Source: Zeugodacus cucurbitae
Taxonomy: Eukaryota; Arthropoda; Insecta; Diptera; Tephritidae
NCBI RefSeq assembly: GCF_028554725.1
Contig: NC_071668.1
Span: 17,773,501 to 17,837,500 of the forward strand
Length of the DNA: 64,000 nt
Reading direction: 5' to 3'
In this document: in pieces, positions 36,501 through 49,711 of the stretch
How positions within the stretch are numbered: position 1 is the first letter of the stretch
How the letters are laid out: the number at the start of each line of letters is the position of its first letter
Translations under genes and position numbers: made by a program
Notes under the pieces: generated by a model
What the model was told of the DNA's origin: nothing
Seen by the model: the letters and a program-made list of their open reading frames with translations, nothing else
The model's database searches: none

Positions 36501-37265
36501 ATTTAAGAGTCAGAGTCGGTATAGAGTCAACAAAAGAACCTCTTTCAAAGTTCGAATTTTTGAAACTTAAAAAATTACTGATATACTTGTACATATTCTC
36601 TAATATAAGATGTCTTGGGGCTCTCAAATTGCTATTTTATTCAACAACAACAGACAACAGTTACATATACGCTCTGCTTCGAATACATCAACACTTATAA
36701 CAAAAAAAAACCTGCATGTGCCCTACATTTTGATAACACTTGAAAATATTATTGCTTTTTGTGCACAATCGCTAATAAGCAGTAATCAAACTTGTGAAAA
36801 CTCGGTGATTATCAGTGGTGTGTTAATCCTTATCTTTAATGTTTGTTTGCATATTAGTAAAATATATACATAAGTTTTCATTGAGGTAATCGGTTAATGC
36901 ATGTCACACGCAGTTGAGTTGAGTTGAGTACATTTGTACTCACTTATGTACATATAACTATAAACAATACTAAATCAACGCGTAATAAAAATAATCAGCA
37001 ATAATTTTACTATCGACATCATAATCAATTGTGAGTGCAATAAACAAGTGTTAAGTACTGAAAGTGTATTTGTATACAAAAATGTACATATATTTAGCTA
37101 TATATTCCACTAACATTCATATTGATAGTTAATCCCTCAAAAATAAAACCGAATTCTATCGGCATTCCACAATTAAATTCATGTTGTTGAATATTTTTCT
37201 GCTTCAAAAGTGTTATGGAAGCAGGAAGATTCACTATTCATTCATTTTAGTTGCATATGCCTGCA
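33522..37265. other. Intergenic AT-rich DNA
   Basis: No exon or transposase is recognised. A 14-bp palindrome CCAGTTTAAACTGG lies near 35140 and a (CA)n tract near 35899-35912. Several 60-90 codon ORFs (35542-36873) have random-looking composition. Confidence 0.35.
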
Positions 37266-38146
37266 CAGTGGCGCTCAAAATAAAAGCATTATTGGCTAGA
37301 AATTAAAATGAAGAGAAAAAATTTCGGATTTCTCGAGAATTTAAAATATTTTTGGGCAAAATACTCGATTTTCATTATTATAAAACTTATTTTTTTATAA
37401 AACTAACAGTAGTTTGTTTATTGAGAAATAAATTATTTTACTTCATCTAGTAAAAATTAAAACTTTAGTTGTAATTGTTTTGATGCAAACATCAGTTTCT
37501 ATTTTCGAATTAGTTAGGTAGTTATAGTGTATGTCGAAAGAGGCCCCTAGTCCTAGCGACTGGGCTATTTGAGGGTCCACAGCCAGGCAGATCATCGGCA
37601 CGGGTCGCATGACACCTCGATATAGCCCTTTTTATACCCACTGCCATAGTAAGACTACAACTTTGAATGTTGTGCTATTGAGTAGCAAGGCACACTCAAC
37701 GCTAGAGTCTAACCTTAGCTAGAAACCTCCCGAATGCAACATGGGCGAACTGTTTCCAGCCTATTCATGCACCAGCCGAAACTCTGTGATATCTATTTCG
37801 AGTCCTCAGGGAGGTTTTAGCGGAGATTTTTGGCAACCATATTTTCGAATGAAATAATAAAAAATTAGCTTTAGACAACCTAAAAAATTATTTGTGTTTT
37901 TATAACAAAATAACTTAAAATTTTGGAAAAATATTAATTCTTGTTTAATTATTTGAAATTATTTTCAATCTAGAAAAATATAGCTAGTATTTAGTATAGG
38001 CAAATAAATAGTTGTCAAGTTCCATGATTTAATTCAGATTGCATAGACAACATTTATTACTTCTGTATTGAATAATTAGAATGTTCTGTTATTTTAAAGA
38101 ATTTAAATTATTTTTTTAACACTGCTATTTTTTTACTCAACAGTGT
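37266..38146. mobile_element. Possible decayed Tc1-like MITE
   Basis: The left end CAGTGGCGCTCAAAATAAAA and the right end in reverse complement, CACTGTTGAGTAAAAAAATA, agree at about two thirds of positions. Both resemble Tc1-type termini such as those at 56625. No clear TA duplication on the left. Weak call. Confidence 0.25.
37530..37850. other. GC-rich island of unknown origin
   Basis: About 300 bases (from 'aaagaggcccctagtcctag' to 'gagtcctcagggaggttt') are much richer in GC than the surrounding DNA, and edges on both sides are abrupt. No frame is convincingly open and no motif is recognised. It may be the remnant of a non-LTR element 3' region or a SINE. Confidence 0.3.
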
Positions 38147-39338
38147 AACAAAGTTGAAAGTGGTTAAAAAAAATAAATAAAAATTACATTCTCCATATAT
38201 CTCATATCTGTTATAATACCTCCTTAATTAAAGTGCATTTTTTTTCTCGCCATTGTAGGCATATTACTCATTTCATACAATATGTCTATATTTATATAAT
38301 TTTGAATTTTAATTAATGCAAATAATAACAAATAATTGCTTTGCATCGTGCAACAAGCACAAAACCACTTGAAACACAATGTAAGTACCGCGTTATTTAT
38401 GACGGCAAGTACTTCATTTGTTTATACATAAGTACTAACAATAAAAAAATTTAGTAAAATATGCACAATAAAACTGGTTACAGTCCAAAGACACGCCTGT
38501 CAGATTTGTCATTATATTATTCAACGCTTTTATTTAGCATAACACTAATTTGCAATTACATTAAAGCGATTCAAACGATCAATCAAATTTTAAAGCTTCA
38601 GAAAACACAAATCTTCCAGTAGCAGTTGCAACGTAAATGCATATTTCTGATACATCGGTTTGTTCTACAAGTGCTACTGATTACAAATACAATAAAATAA
38701 TTATGAGCATTAGAAAACAGACTACAATTTGCACAAAGCGCTTTATAAAAATAAATACATACATACATGTACTGTATATAGGTGTCTTTATCATGCGGTT
38801 TATGAGTTATTGTTTCCTTTATTTGCTTTTTTCTACTTGCCTACATTTTTTTGCATACTCCATATGTCAATGTACGAATACATTAATCAACGTATCGCTT
38901 ACAGTCCTCACATTACATGGACATTTGATATGAAAATCAACAGGAAAACATATGTACAGACATATGTTGTGCGCAATGTAATTAATACTGATTGAGCATT
39001 TGGTTTGCCTACATATACTATCAAATAGTAATATGTGCAGTTAGAATATTACAAACTTGCAGTTTATCGACGTTTATCTGCATTATTCACCGCATTCGGA
39101 GCAAGTTAAATTGACCATGTGCACATATGGTTTATTTTAATTGCTTTTCAAAATAAACTTTTAAGCGGAAAATTATTTCTATGAAAATAATACTTGTTTA
39201 TCACAGACATAATAATAAATTATTTTCCAGAACAATTTTTTTTTTTTCGGAATTCTAATGCGTAATAAGTTATACATGTGTTTAGTTAATATGAGGACGG
39301 CTGGGCGTATGAGTAACATGAAGGATTATTATGAAATA
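38147..39338. other. Intergenic AT-rich DNA
   Basis: No feature recognised. Overlapping ORFs at 38637-38995 are open by chance in two frames. Confidence 0.3.
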
Positions 39339-40644
39339 ACGGGTGATTTTTTTGAGGTTAGGATTTTCATGCATTAGTATTTGACAGATCACGTGGGATT
39401 TCAGACATGGTGTCAAAGAGAAAGATGCTCAGTATGCTTTGACATTTCATCATGAATAGACTTACTAACGAGCAACGCTTGCAAATCATTGAATTTTATT
39501 ACCAAAATCAGTGTTCGGTTCGAAATGTGTTTCGCGCTTTACGTCCGATTTATGGTCTACATAATCGACCAAGTGAGCAAACAATTAATGCGATTGTGAC
39601 CAAGTTTCGCACTCAGTTTACTTTATTGGACATTAAACCAACCACACGAATGCGTACAGTGCGTACAGAAGAGAATATTGCGTCTGTTTCTGAGAGTGTG
39701 GCTGAAGACCGTGAAATGTCGATTCGTCGCCGTTCGCAGCAATTGGGTTTGTGTTATTCGACCACATGGAAGATTTTACGCAAAGATCTTGGTGTAAAAC
39801 CGTATAAAATACAGCTCGTGCAAGAACTGAAGCCGAACGATCTGCCACAACGTCGAATTTTCAGTGAATGGGCCCTAGAAAAGTTGGCAGAAAATCCGCT
39901 TTTTTATCGACAAATTTTGTTCAGCGATGAGGCTCATTTCTGGTTGAATGGCTACGTAAATAAGCAAAATTGCCGCATTTGGGGTGAAGAGCAACCAGAA
40001 GCCGTTCAAGAACTGCCCATGCATCCCGAAAAATGCACTGTTTGGTGTGGTTTGTACGCTGGTGGAATCATTGGACCGTATTTTTTCAAAGATGCTGTTG
40101 GACGCAACGTTACGGTGAATGGCGATCGCTATCGTTCGATGCTAACAAACTTTTTGTTGCCAAAAATGGAAGAACTGAACTTGGTTGACATGTGGTTTCA
40201 ACAAGATGGCGCTACATGCCACACAGCTCGCGATTCTATGGCCATTTTGAGGGAAAACTTCGGAGAACAATTCATCTCAAGAAATGGACCCGTAAGTTGG
40301 CCACCAAGATCATGCGATTTAACGCCTTTAGACTATTTTTTGTGGGGCTACGTCAAGTCTAAAGTCTACAGAAATAAGCCAGCAACTATTCCAGCTTTGG
40401 AAGACAACATTTCCGAAGAAATTCGGGCTATTCCGGCCGAAATGCTCGAAAAAGTTGCCCAAAATTGGACTTTCCGAATGGACCACCTAAGACGCAGCCG
40501 CGGTCAACATTTAAATGAAATTATCTTCAAAAAGTAAATGTCATGAACCAATCTAACGTTTCAAATAAAGAACCGATGAGATTTTGCAAATTTTATGCGT
40601 TTTTTTTTTTTTAAAAGTTATCAAGCTCTTAAAAAATCACCCTT
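39339..40644 (+). mobile_element. Intact mariner-type transposon, rosa (DD41D) family (1,306 bp)
   Basis: Terminal inverted repeats begin ACGGGTGATTTTTT on the left and AAGGGTGATTTTTT on the right (reverse complement). TA dinucleotides lie directly outside (39337-39338 and 40645-40646), the expected target duplication. A single uninterrupted transposase gene fills the element. A 113-bp 5' leader precedes the ATG, and an AATAAAG-type signal lies near 40563. It is structurally complete. Confidence 0.93.
39452..40537 (+). CDS. Mariner transposase, DD41D (rosa-like), 361 aa, intact
   Basis: This is the cut-and-paste transposase of the element at 39339-40644. Residues 1-110 form the paired helix-turn-helix DNA-binding region (NEQRLQIIEFYYQNQ, then SIRRRSQQLGL...TTWKILRKDLG). 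The catalytic triad is visible in ILFSDEAHFW, WFQQDGATCHTA and CDLTPLDYFLWG. Forty-one residues separate the second and third Asp, the DD41D signature of the rosa family first found in Ceratitis rosa. No stop, frameshift or missing catalytic residue was seen, and the length fits the family. The intact frame suggests recent insertion and possible activity; both are inference. Confidence 0.95.
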   Translation: MNRLTNEQRLQIIEFYYQNQCSVRNVFRALRPIYGLHNRPSEQTINAIVTKFRTQFTLLDIKPTTRMRTVRTEENIASVSESVAEDREMSIRRRSQQLGLCYSTTWKILRKDLGVKPYKIQLVQELKPNDLPQRRIFSEWALEKLAENPLFYRQILFSDEAHFWLNGYVNKQNCRIWGEEQPEAVQELPMHPEKCTVWCGLYAGGIIGPYFFKDAVGRNVTVNGDRYRSMLTNFLLPKMEELNLVDMWFQQDGATCHTARDSMAILRENFGEQFISRNGPVSWPPRSCDLTPLDYFLWGYVKSKVYRNKPATIPALEDNISEEIRAIPAEMLEKVAQNWTFRMDHLRRSRGQHLNEIIFKK

Positions 40645-41929
40645 TATGTATATTAGAATTTTGCATTTTTTGTTGAAAAATCAGATGAAAGTGAATGTTT
40701 AATTAATTTATTTCAACTAATTGTTGGTTCTGAAAGGAGAAAAATATATAGTAATCTCATCTCATTCCTTTTCGTTACTTCGTAATAAGGATCGAGAAGA
40801 TATTTCGTAGGAATACGATATTTAAGCTATCAAGTAACGGTATTATTTTGAAATAATATAACGTAACGTGCAAATATTTCAATGAAAAATATTTTCTCCC
40901 TAGCTTCCTCTTCATAAAAATTCATAGTTTTCAAGTTGTTTTCTAAAAAGTTTGTGGACATTTTTCAATTAATGCCATAAAATGATATAGAATTGTTTGA
41001 GAATAGTACAGTCGACTTCACTTAACTTTAGCGTACTCTTATTTATAACTTTCTAAGCACTTTCAACACAGGAACATTCTCAAAAAAATATTTTTTTCTG
41101 ATGACGCATCAGCAACTATAACATAATACTCCTGATACTCTAGCTATTGGTTATTTGAGAAAAAATCAGTGAAGACTCTATCTTACGCTGCCGTTACACG
41201 AGCAAGAACTTGCTTTCAAGTTGATCACACTAATTGTCAAAATTGACATAAATTGAAAGCCATGATGTAGGCTGCTTGAAGCAAGACGCCTTTTAAGTTC
41301 GAGTGTGGAAGTAAAAAAGTGTGAGGATTTCTTGAATGTGTAACGTCCAGGTTAAAACCTTATGCCGCGCATTGCTCTCTATTAACACATTGCCCTCCAA
41401 GCGGTTTTGACGAAAACCTTCTCCGGGTGCCAAGCACGTTTTATGTTATAAACTATTGTAAATCGGGAATATATTTAATTTTTGAATGTTTCCGAAAGGA
41501 TTTGCCGCTTATTACGAGTTTTAAAGGTTTTTTATTTTAGCGATTTTTTCCGACGTGGCACTGAGCAAATGGTACGAAAATGTGCTTCACGGTTCTTTAT
41601 TGTTATCTCTTTTATTTTATGTTTGTATTTTATTCTATTATTTTACTTTATTAAGATGCTAGACAAAGTATAATGCCGAACAACCCCTGTCGAACACTCC
41701 GTGAATTTTCATGTGTCGCACGAAAACGTACGACATGACAGGCAACGTGTTAAGGGTGTCTGAGTTTGTGGCTTTGGAATGTGAATGGGAATGGGGGAAT
41801 GGTGTGAGCTTACTTATAGTCGATTTTGACCAGAATAATTTTAGAAAAAAAACTTTATCTTGTTTGTTAGAAAAGGTGGATCTATGTACAACGCAACAGC
41901 GCAACTTCTTGAAATAAGAGGAGTCAATT
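40645..41929. other. Intergenic DNA
   Basis: No exon recognised. Bases 41360-41460 and 41690-41800 are somewhat GC-richer; overlapping ORFs there (41659-41917) contradict each other. Confidence 0.3.
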
Positions 41930-42960
41930 ATACTTGGCCATTGACCTATTGACTAAACAGTAGATATCACTCCTTCCTAGAGATGATACCATCAGAGAAA
42001 CAAATTTTACAAGGAGATTCACGTTCACCCTAGGCAAAATAGACAACTGGAACAGTCAGGCCTTTGAGGCTTTATGGAAAAGCAACTCGCTGCATTGGTA
42101 CACTGACGGTTCCAAGACGTCTGAAGGCATAGGTGCGGGAATAACAGGCCCTCCCACTAAACTTTCTGTGCCACTGGGTGCTTTTCCTAGCATCTTCCAG
42201 GCTGAAGTTTATGCAATATACCGGTGCGCTGAAATAAAAATCCAACGAGAGAATTGCCATCATGAGCGATAGCCAAGCGGCTCTAAAAGCGCTTTCCTCA
42301 TACGAAACCAAACGAAGTCCCGCTTGGTTAGAGAGTGCATGGATAGGCTTAATTATCTATCAACGTGCGATAAAGTTCACCTCATCTGGGTGCCGGGACA
42401 TAAAGGGATAGAAGGGAACGAAATTGTAGACGAGCTTGCTCGTACAGCTGCTGCAACTATACCGACTGGGACAGAACCCTTTCTGTCAGTGGGTCCCCAC
42501 ACTATCCGGCATAGGTTCCGGGCAGAGGAAAAAAGAGTTAGGAAGGAGCATTGGCGCCAGTCAGCTGGATTGCGTCAGTCAAAAGGCCTATTGGGAGGTT
42601 ATAACGCCAAAAGATTCAAGTGCTTAATAAAGCTCTCAAGATGTAAACTAAGCGTATTGGAGGGTATATATGGCGGGCCACGGTAAGCTCAGGAAACACC
42701 TTAATAATATGGGCTTGGTCTCGTCGCGGACCTTTCGCTTCTGTGACATGGAGGATGAAACTCACCTGCACTTACTACTGGAATGTGCAGCGCTTCACAG
42801 AAGCAGGAGAGGAGAGGGGCACATCGTCTCCCTTAGTCCTAATACTATTCTGGAATTTTTCAGGGTACTGGTCCATAAGACCGAGTCGCTGCAGACTTGG
42901 AGAGGGCACAATAGAGCACTGGTCGTGGTGCTTTCCTCAATATCAATTTCTATCTAACGA
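41930..42960 (+). pseudogene. 3' part of an RNase-H-bearing non-LTR retrotransposon, frameshifted
   Basis: Three successive frames carry the C-terminal part of an I/LOA-group polyprotein. First is an RNase H domain with YTDGSK (near 42096), FQAEVYAIY, then after a frameshift MSDSQAALKAL (near 42264). After another shift comes the frame at 42324-42686 with WVPGHKGIEGNEIVDELAR. All four RNase H landmarks are therefore recognisable. The last frame (42670-42957) holds the terminal zinc knuckle, RFC...HLLLEC, in which the first Cys is Phe. At least three frame breaks make it dead. The reverse transcriptase region is missing upstream. Confidence 0.85.
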
Positions 42961-44764
42961 CTAAACAGTAAGTTTCATAGTTTCATATACTTTTCTCTTA
43001 GCTGACAATTAATCTTTTAATTTTTAGGTTTTTTTCGACAACTTTAGGAATTGCAAACTTCAAGAACCATTTTATAAAATATTAAACAAATTTATCACAA
43101 AAGAGTTTTTTAGCAGTTCGTGCTATTTTATAATATATATTCAATTAATTAAATAAAAAAATAAAGAAAAATTATACATATACCTAATCACTACTATCTA
43201 CTACTACTATCCTTTGTATGCACAGATATTGAAAGTTGGCAGATGTAGCAGCAAAACCGGCAAAGATTTTAACAAAAACTTTTTTTTGCTTGATTAATTG
43301 GTCTACGGTCTAGACTCAACGTTTAAAAACTTTAGCAATTTTTTTTTTATTTTTGCCATAAATTAAGAATCGCGAATGGCTAAATGAGTAGACAAACATG
43401 TTTAAATTGCTAATTTTCTAACTAAAATAAGGAAGCGACTCATAGTTGTTTGATGCAATGAAATACATTTAAATGCTTAGTAGGAGGAGAAGTGTTATGA
43501 AATAGATACATATTTAGTTATTGAATAGCAACAATAGTTTATTAAATTGTTTTCTTTTTATAAAAAATGTATAATAATTATATAAATTAATAGAGAAAAT
43601 ATGTAGATTTTTTTTGGAGTTACTGCAATTAGTTCGAGACACATTACTATGAGTTTGATGTTTATAATTCGCAACAATAATTAGCAGAATATTTAAAATA
43701 CTCTTATATTGACTTCAAAACTAATTCGACGACTGTAAACAATATTACAAACCAAATTGTTTAGCCAAAAAGCGTCTAACAAACAAACGTCTACTTCGGC
43801 AATACTATATTTTAGCGACTAGGTCAATGACCTAACGGAATATGCTGAAAGAGAGATAACGCAAAAAGTTTAACTGAGCGCATTTATTGTATTGTTGTTG
43901 GTCTCTGAGAGCGTATTTTAGCAATGGGGTGTTAACAATTTTTTAAGTAATATTCTATTTTTTATGACTACAGTTTAGCAATATTGATTATCAAAAGTAT
44001 ATTAAGGATAATGTATTTATTAATGACGAGGTCTTAAAAATAGTTTATATGTAATTAACAAAGTATATACAAAGTTGATCTTTAATCTCTTAGCCCTTCC
44101 CACAATATGTGCAAATATTTTTTCTTCAGTTAAGAAAATATCACAGAAATATTCGATAAAAATAGTCACTCTAAGGTCTTTCAAATTTTCATTAAATTTT
44201 CTATGAAATATGCCAGTCTATATGCCAATGCATATGTCAGTCATTGTGTGATGCAGTGCAGCTTTTCAAATGAAATATCTTTCAATAACAAATAGTCATT
44301 GGGAGTCTATCAAAATCCGAGTATTTTATATTTTATTGTGAAAACATTGTAAATTTGCTAATTATTTTGTAAATTGGTTTTTCACATTATTCACAATTTC
44401 ACAATTTACAGCGAAAGACTGTTATGCGTCACACATATCCATACATAATACATGTATGTATGTTTACAATAGTACTGCTTGCATAGCATCGACTACCATA
44501 AGTGAAATGCATTCAACTAATCTAATAGTTTTCCACGAATTTATGCAAAAAATTAAAAATAAAAGCAATTAAGTTGCAACGCCTTCATACACTGTCATCG
44601 CCACAGCGCCGTTGATTGTTTGACGCTATGCGCCAAAGCATTGACCTTCAAATTGGCGGCAAGCTAGCAAGCGAGCGCCGCCAGCAGTGAGACCCCGCGA
44701 GGAAATACTGTTCATAAAATGGAAGTCCGAAGTAGATACACAGCATAGGTTAGGGCAAATGTAA
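42961..44764. other. Intergenic AT-rich DNA
   Basis: No exon recognised. A short GC-rich patch (44600-44700, 'gagcgccgccagcag') stands out but has no assignable content. Confidence 0.3.
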
Positions 44765-45124
44765 TAGCATTTTCACACAGGAGCTAATTGATCAATTAAC
44801 CGGACTCTACTCGATTAAAACGCTGATTAAGATCGATTAACCATAAAAAAAAATATACATTATTTTTTAATTGTATTTTATTCGATTTGAAATTTAAATG
44901 CAACTCGGCGACAAAGACCGTATTTGTAATCATATATACGTTCTTTGTCTGCGAGTTGTAGTTCACGCTACAAGCTGATGAAACTTACCAACTTCTTATG
45001 AAAAGCAAAAACAAAAATATATAACAGCTGATCGGTTATCGAGTAGTCGGCAGTGTGAAGCGCAAAAACTGGTTTCTCAATCAAAATTATAATTGATCAA
45101 TTATGTTGGCTGTGTGAAAAGGCA
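44765..45124. mobile_element. 360-bp MITE, copy 1
   Basis: It shares its whole length with 52174-52536. Termini are TAGCATTTTCACACAG on the left and CTGTGTGAAAAGGCA on the right, and subterminal TTGATCAATTA boxes lie on both sides. An internal inverted repeat (gacaaagaccg / cgttctttgtc) can fold back. TAA precedes the left end, but the right duplication is lost. No coding capacity. Confidence 0.75.
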
Positions 45125-45583
45125 GATGTGTTTTAACGGCATTATAGAGAAATTTTACACTGTCAGCAATAAAAATCATTAATTTTGGAAGATAAGTATT
45201 ACCAGAGAAAAAAATTATTTATAATAATATCAGTTATATTGACTGATCTACTGAACCGATCAAATTCGGATATATGCTCGACTATAAATTCTTCTAAACC
45301 AATTTTGGAATGTTTTTAATAATTTTACAGTAAGAATTATAACTGTTTCTCCAAAATTTGAGTTTATAAGCGGGAGCTTCGAATTTCAAAAATAGTATAG
45401 TGTAAAAGAAAAGTATGTTGCAAATATAACTTTGGGATTTTTAAATCACAATATATTATAATAGAAATTTTTACTTACCAGTTGATAGTTTGAATATTCT
45501 ATATGCAATAATTTCAAACCTGGAAAATATAATAAAATTATAGGTTAGTCAAAGAAAAATAACAGTACAAGTGAACTCATAAA
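45125..45583. other. Unassigned AT-rich DNA
   Basis: No feature recognised. Confidence 0.3.
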
Positions 45584-46295
45584 GTGACTATACCAGTGTG
45601 ATATTTAAAAAAATCGATTTTTCTTATTCGATTTTTGCTTATTCGATAGTTTATACTTTCAAAAATATGCTGTGAAAGCGGTAAGGGGTTATCTTGAATA
45701 GTTTTTGAGTGGCGAAAGAGCGACCGCTCGCACGTACAAGCCGCGTTAAACGCGTTTTTCTCGAAACCGCATTTTTCAAATTTGCTGACATCATAACTCA
45801 ATGAGATTTTGGCCGATCGACTTTAAATTTAAACTGAGTATTCTTGAATGACCTGCGATCATTGGTGATATTTTTCATTTGTTGAAAATTGTCAATTTGG
45901 CATTTAAAAATGGACCATTTTTTTATCTAAAAAACGACATATTTTTCAGAACCACACCATTTTGTTAATTTTTGATATTTTTCAAAAATCGTAGATCATT
46001 GTATAGGAAATAAATTCAACTTTAATAACCAACCGTTTTGAATTTTTTTGTTTCAATTTATTCGGCCGGAATCATGCCAGCAGTTAGGCATCTTGTTTTT
46101 TTTTTGGAACCTCCGACGACAGCATGTAACTTCGTTAGTTTACAATATTTTTTTTCTATCTTAAAATATACATAGCTGAAAATCTTATCTTATTACATAT
46201 GTCCAAAAAACTTCAAAACATTCGATCGAGTACTTTATTTAAAAAAAATTCACGAAAATCGCCTAATTTTTCATGGGTTATACTGGAATAGCCCC
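45584..46295 (+). mobile_element. TTAA-type miniature element, ACCAGTGTGA family, copy 1
   Basis: The left terminus reads GTGACTATACCAGTGTGATA and the right terminus in reverse complement GGGGCTATTCCAGTATAACC. TTAA follows the right end (46296-46299); the left flank is TAAA. The interior matches 62688-63300 in reverse orientation (attcggccggaatcatgcc, gagcgaccgctcgc, caatttttcatgggttat-like blocks). No coding capacity. Confidence 0.65.
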
Positions 46296-47629
46296 TTAAA
46301 TAATTTGGTATATAGCTGAGTATTTATTTCGATGATTATATTGAAATTGATACGTCAATATTTGCAGGACTGACCTAGAAAAATGCGAAAAGTAATTTGT
46401 AAAATTGAAGAAAAATTATTTTAAAAAAATTATTATTTTTTAAATTTAAATTTTGTTTTATTTTTTCTAATAATTTTTTATTGTAATTTTTAAGTAAAAT
46501 AAAAAATTTCAATAAAAAAATCATAATTCAATATTAATTAAAAGCTTAAGTTTTTCATTTATAAAAATCCATATTTTTCCTACAGGGTTTTTACACATGA
46601 AAAACTTGCACTAAATGTCATTGGCAAAAATGATGCAACTATTTGCCGGCACTAATTGTTTTTATTCACGTGCGAGTTTGTAGAAAACACAAATCTACAA
46701 AAATTCATACATAAATATGTAAACACTTATTTGTATGTGCATTTATAGTAATAAGCAACAAACCACAAAAATGTACATATATATATTTTTCGAACTTATG
46801 TACATACATACATATACTTATATATCAATATTATGGATACATTGTTGTAGTGTGTGCCCTCATCGGTGAATTGCTGAAAAATGTCGAATTTCAAGTGAAT
46901 TGGCTGAAATTAGTTTGAGCTAAATCTGAGTGCGACGCAAGTAGTTGCATATCTACATATATATATCTATTAATATATATTTACACGAATGGTACCTATA
47001 AGCTTACAGCTGACATACTTTTATGTATGATTATTTATATATTTTTGAAATTGTATGGAATGCATTGGGGTTTTTCTCAATGTATCTATGTACATATCTC
47101 GCTTCAGGCATTCTTTATTTCACCACCGAGTCACTGAGTCATTGGCATTTTTAGGGGTAGATAACGCTTACTAGAAATCTACAAATCTGCAAAGAAAGTA
47201 GGTCGCCTTTGTTTCGGCTTTTGCGTTGTAGTTGTAAGATATCACAGTGTATGTCTTAGATGAATTGAACAGTGAAAATATGAAAAAACTACCCTTGAAC
47301 CACAAAAAATAATGCGTAAAATCACATTGGAATCTGCAACATGGAAAAGTAGACGAGGGATAACGTATGTAATCTTTTATAGATTTATGTTGAATTAATC
47401 TTTCTTTAAATATTTGTATAAATCAATCCGAAATGGCCCGAAACTCATAAAAAGTATATTCAACTTGAGCTTTGTTTTGGCAACACATTTCAGCTTCATA
47501 AGGGATTTTCGTTACATCAAACTCAGTGACAGTCTTCAGCTGACCAATGGTCAGTGTGTAATTTTTAAATTAATTGCAAACCTTGTGAGAAATTGACTTA
47601 AAACCGATAGCTTGTTGTAGTCAAAATAT
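46296..47629. other. Intergenic AT-rich DNA
   Basis: Microsatellite-like ATACATACATA tracts near 46800. No exon recognised. Confidence 0.35.
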
Positions 47630-48560
47630 TTGCAGGATGACGAGAAGAGTTAACACCAGTCCGTCCGACCGTCCGTGCAACGGATAACTTAAGTAAAAAT
47701 TAAGATATCTGGACGGTACATATGTTCCTTGGTAACGTAGGGTTGCTGTTGAAAATGGGCGAAATCGGACCATTGCCACGCCCACAGAAAGGAGAAAACC
47801 TAAAAAAATTTGGTACAAAGGATCCTAAAAGGAGGAGGCCTATCTGGTTGTAATTTTTTTAAGTGGGCGTAGCCCCGCCCCTAAATAAGTTTTTTGTGAA
47901 TATCTCGCAAACCAATAATACTATATAAACCAAACATTCCGCAATCATTTCCCTTACGTACGCCATTACACACCATAAAAACTTATATAATCGGATAATA
48001 ACCACGCCCACCTCCCATACAAAGGTTATGTTGAAAATTACTAAACGTGCTAAATTTTACAGAAGAAATTACAGAGGAGAGCTGCACTCAGATTAAAAAA
48101 AAGGAAAATGGGCGTGGCATCGCATACTTATGGGTCAAAACGCATATCTCAAAAACTACTCAACCGATTTCAATGAAATTCGGTACATAATACTTTCTCG
48201 ACACCCTGATAACACGGATGGAATCAGTTTACAACCAATACTACTTTCCAATATTGAATTCCATCAGATTCCTTCACTTTATAATAAAACATACCGATGA
48301 AGATAGCAAAATAAATTTTTACACAAGTTCTGTATATCATCTGTGGCTTTATTTGTGGAAGAATTGTTGAAATCGGACTATAACTTTACAATGCCCCGAA
48401 TATCGAACATAATAGTGTGTATCTGTGCCAAAAATGGTTAAAATATGGGCAGAACTTTTCCTTGTTCCCATACACATTATATTCCTTATATTCGGATTAT
48501 CAAACTTCCAGTGGGCTTTATACCGTATATATCGGTAAATATGATAAAGAGTATGTATAT
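47630..48560 (+). repeat. Alpha repeat, end-truncated copy
   Basis: It matches other alpha copies from 'tgcaggatgacgagaagag' through 'gaccattgccacgcccac' and 'actactcaaccgatttcaat' to the 'gtgggctttataccgtatat' zone. Both termini are missing. Small ORFs inside (47621-47818, 48417-48749) arise by chance. Confidence 0.7.
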
Positions 48561-49711
48561 ATATTATTGAGTATTTTAAGTCCAGTTTTTAAATGCCGAT
48601 CAACAATTCTCGCAATCAATATCACTTATACGCCCCAACCACCCATAACTTTTAATATTATTACCATTTTTTTAAGTATAATAACAAATACAGTGAATTG
48701 GCCAAACCTCCCAAAAAAATTAAATTTAAAAGTTAACTATATAATATAATGTTTTTTTCAAATTAAATGTGGTTGGCGCTCCCTGCCAATTATACTAGTT
48801 ATTAAACTAGCTAAAATAAAAAATGAATATTCATTAGATGAAGTCATTTTGGCGCTATTTTGTTTATTATATAATACAGCTAATATATATTTAAATAAAT
48901 TGCAAACCATAATTAATGCCTTCAAGCTTAATGATATATTTGCATTCGAAATACATACATATCTTCAATTCCAGTTGGTAGATAAAATTATAATAAATTG
49001 ACAGATTGTCACTTATTATTAACTATTGAAATTATCGACTATTGCTTTCGAAATCTTCCCCAGCAAGACAACATGCAAATATATAGTTTGACACACTCTC
49101 TTCGCATGGTCAATTGAATTTTATTGTTTTACATACATATGTACAGTTCGGTATAGGTGTATGTATGTGGGGAAATTATAAAAAAATATAGTAAACACAA
49201 ATTAATGTGTTTGAAATATCACATTACTTTAACGATCAATTATTATCTGCTAAGATCACATAACTCGTACAAATTTAATAAGCAATTGTAGATTTATGAG
49301 CTTCCAGAACTAACTAGTTGCTATATCGCACTCAACGGCACATGCGTGTTGTTGCCCAATGATGCGACTAATTAAATATTGTCACAAACTATGTGGGCGA
49401 GCGCAAAATGATCTTTGTGTTGTCAGCATATTAAGCTTACATAGGGAGATTCGATTGGGACAGGTTGATGTGTTAGCTGAGTTACCCAAAACTTTACTTA
49501 AAAAAAAAATTATTGGTGAGAGCTAAAGAAATATATTAGAATACAGACAATCTGAAAAATAGTTCTATAGATTCTACGCGAAGTACAAAATTAGGGTTTT
49601 ATATGCTTGAGCCTCAGCTTTGGGAGAAAAGCTTTACCACTAAATGTGAAATCTACAAGTGTCAAAACCGGTGGCCTTTGTTGAAATGTTGATGGGAGAG
49701 TAAGATTAATT
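48561..49711. other. Intergenic AT-rich DNA
   Basis: No feature recognised between the two alpha copies. Confidence 0.3.
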
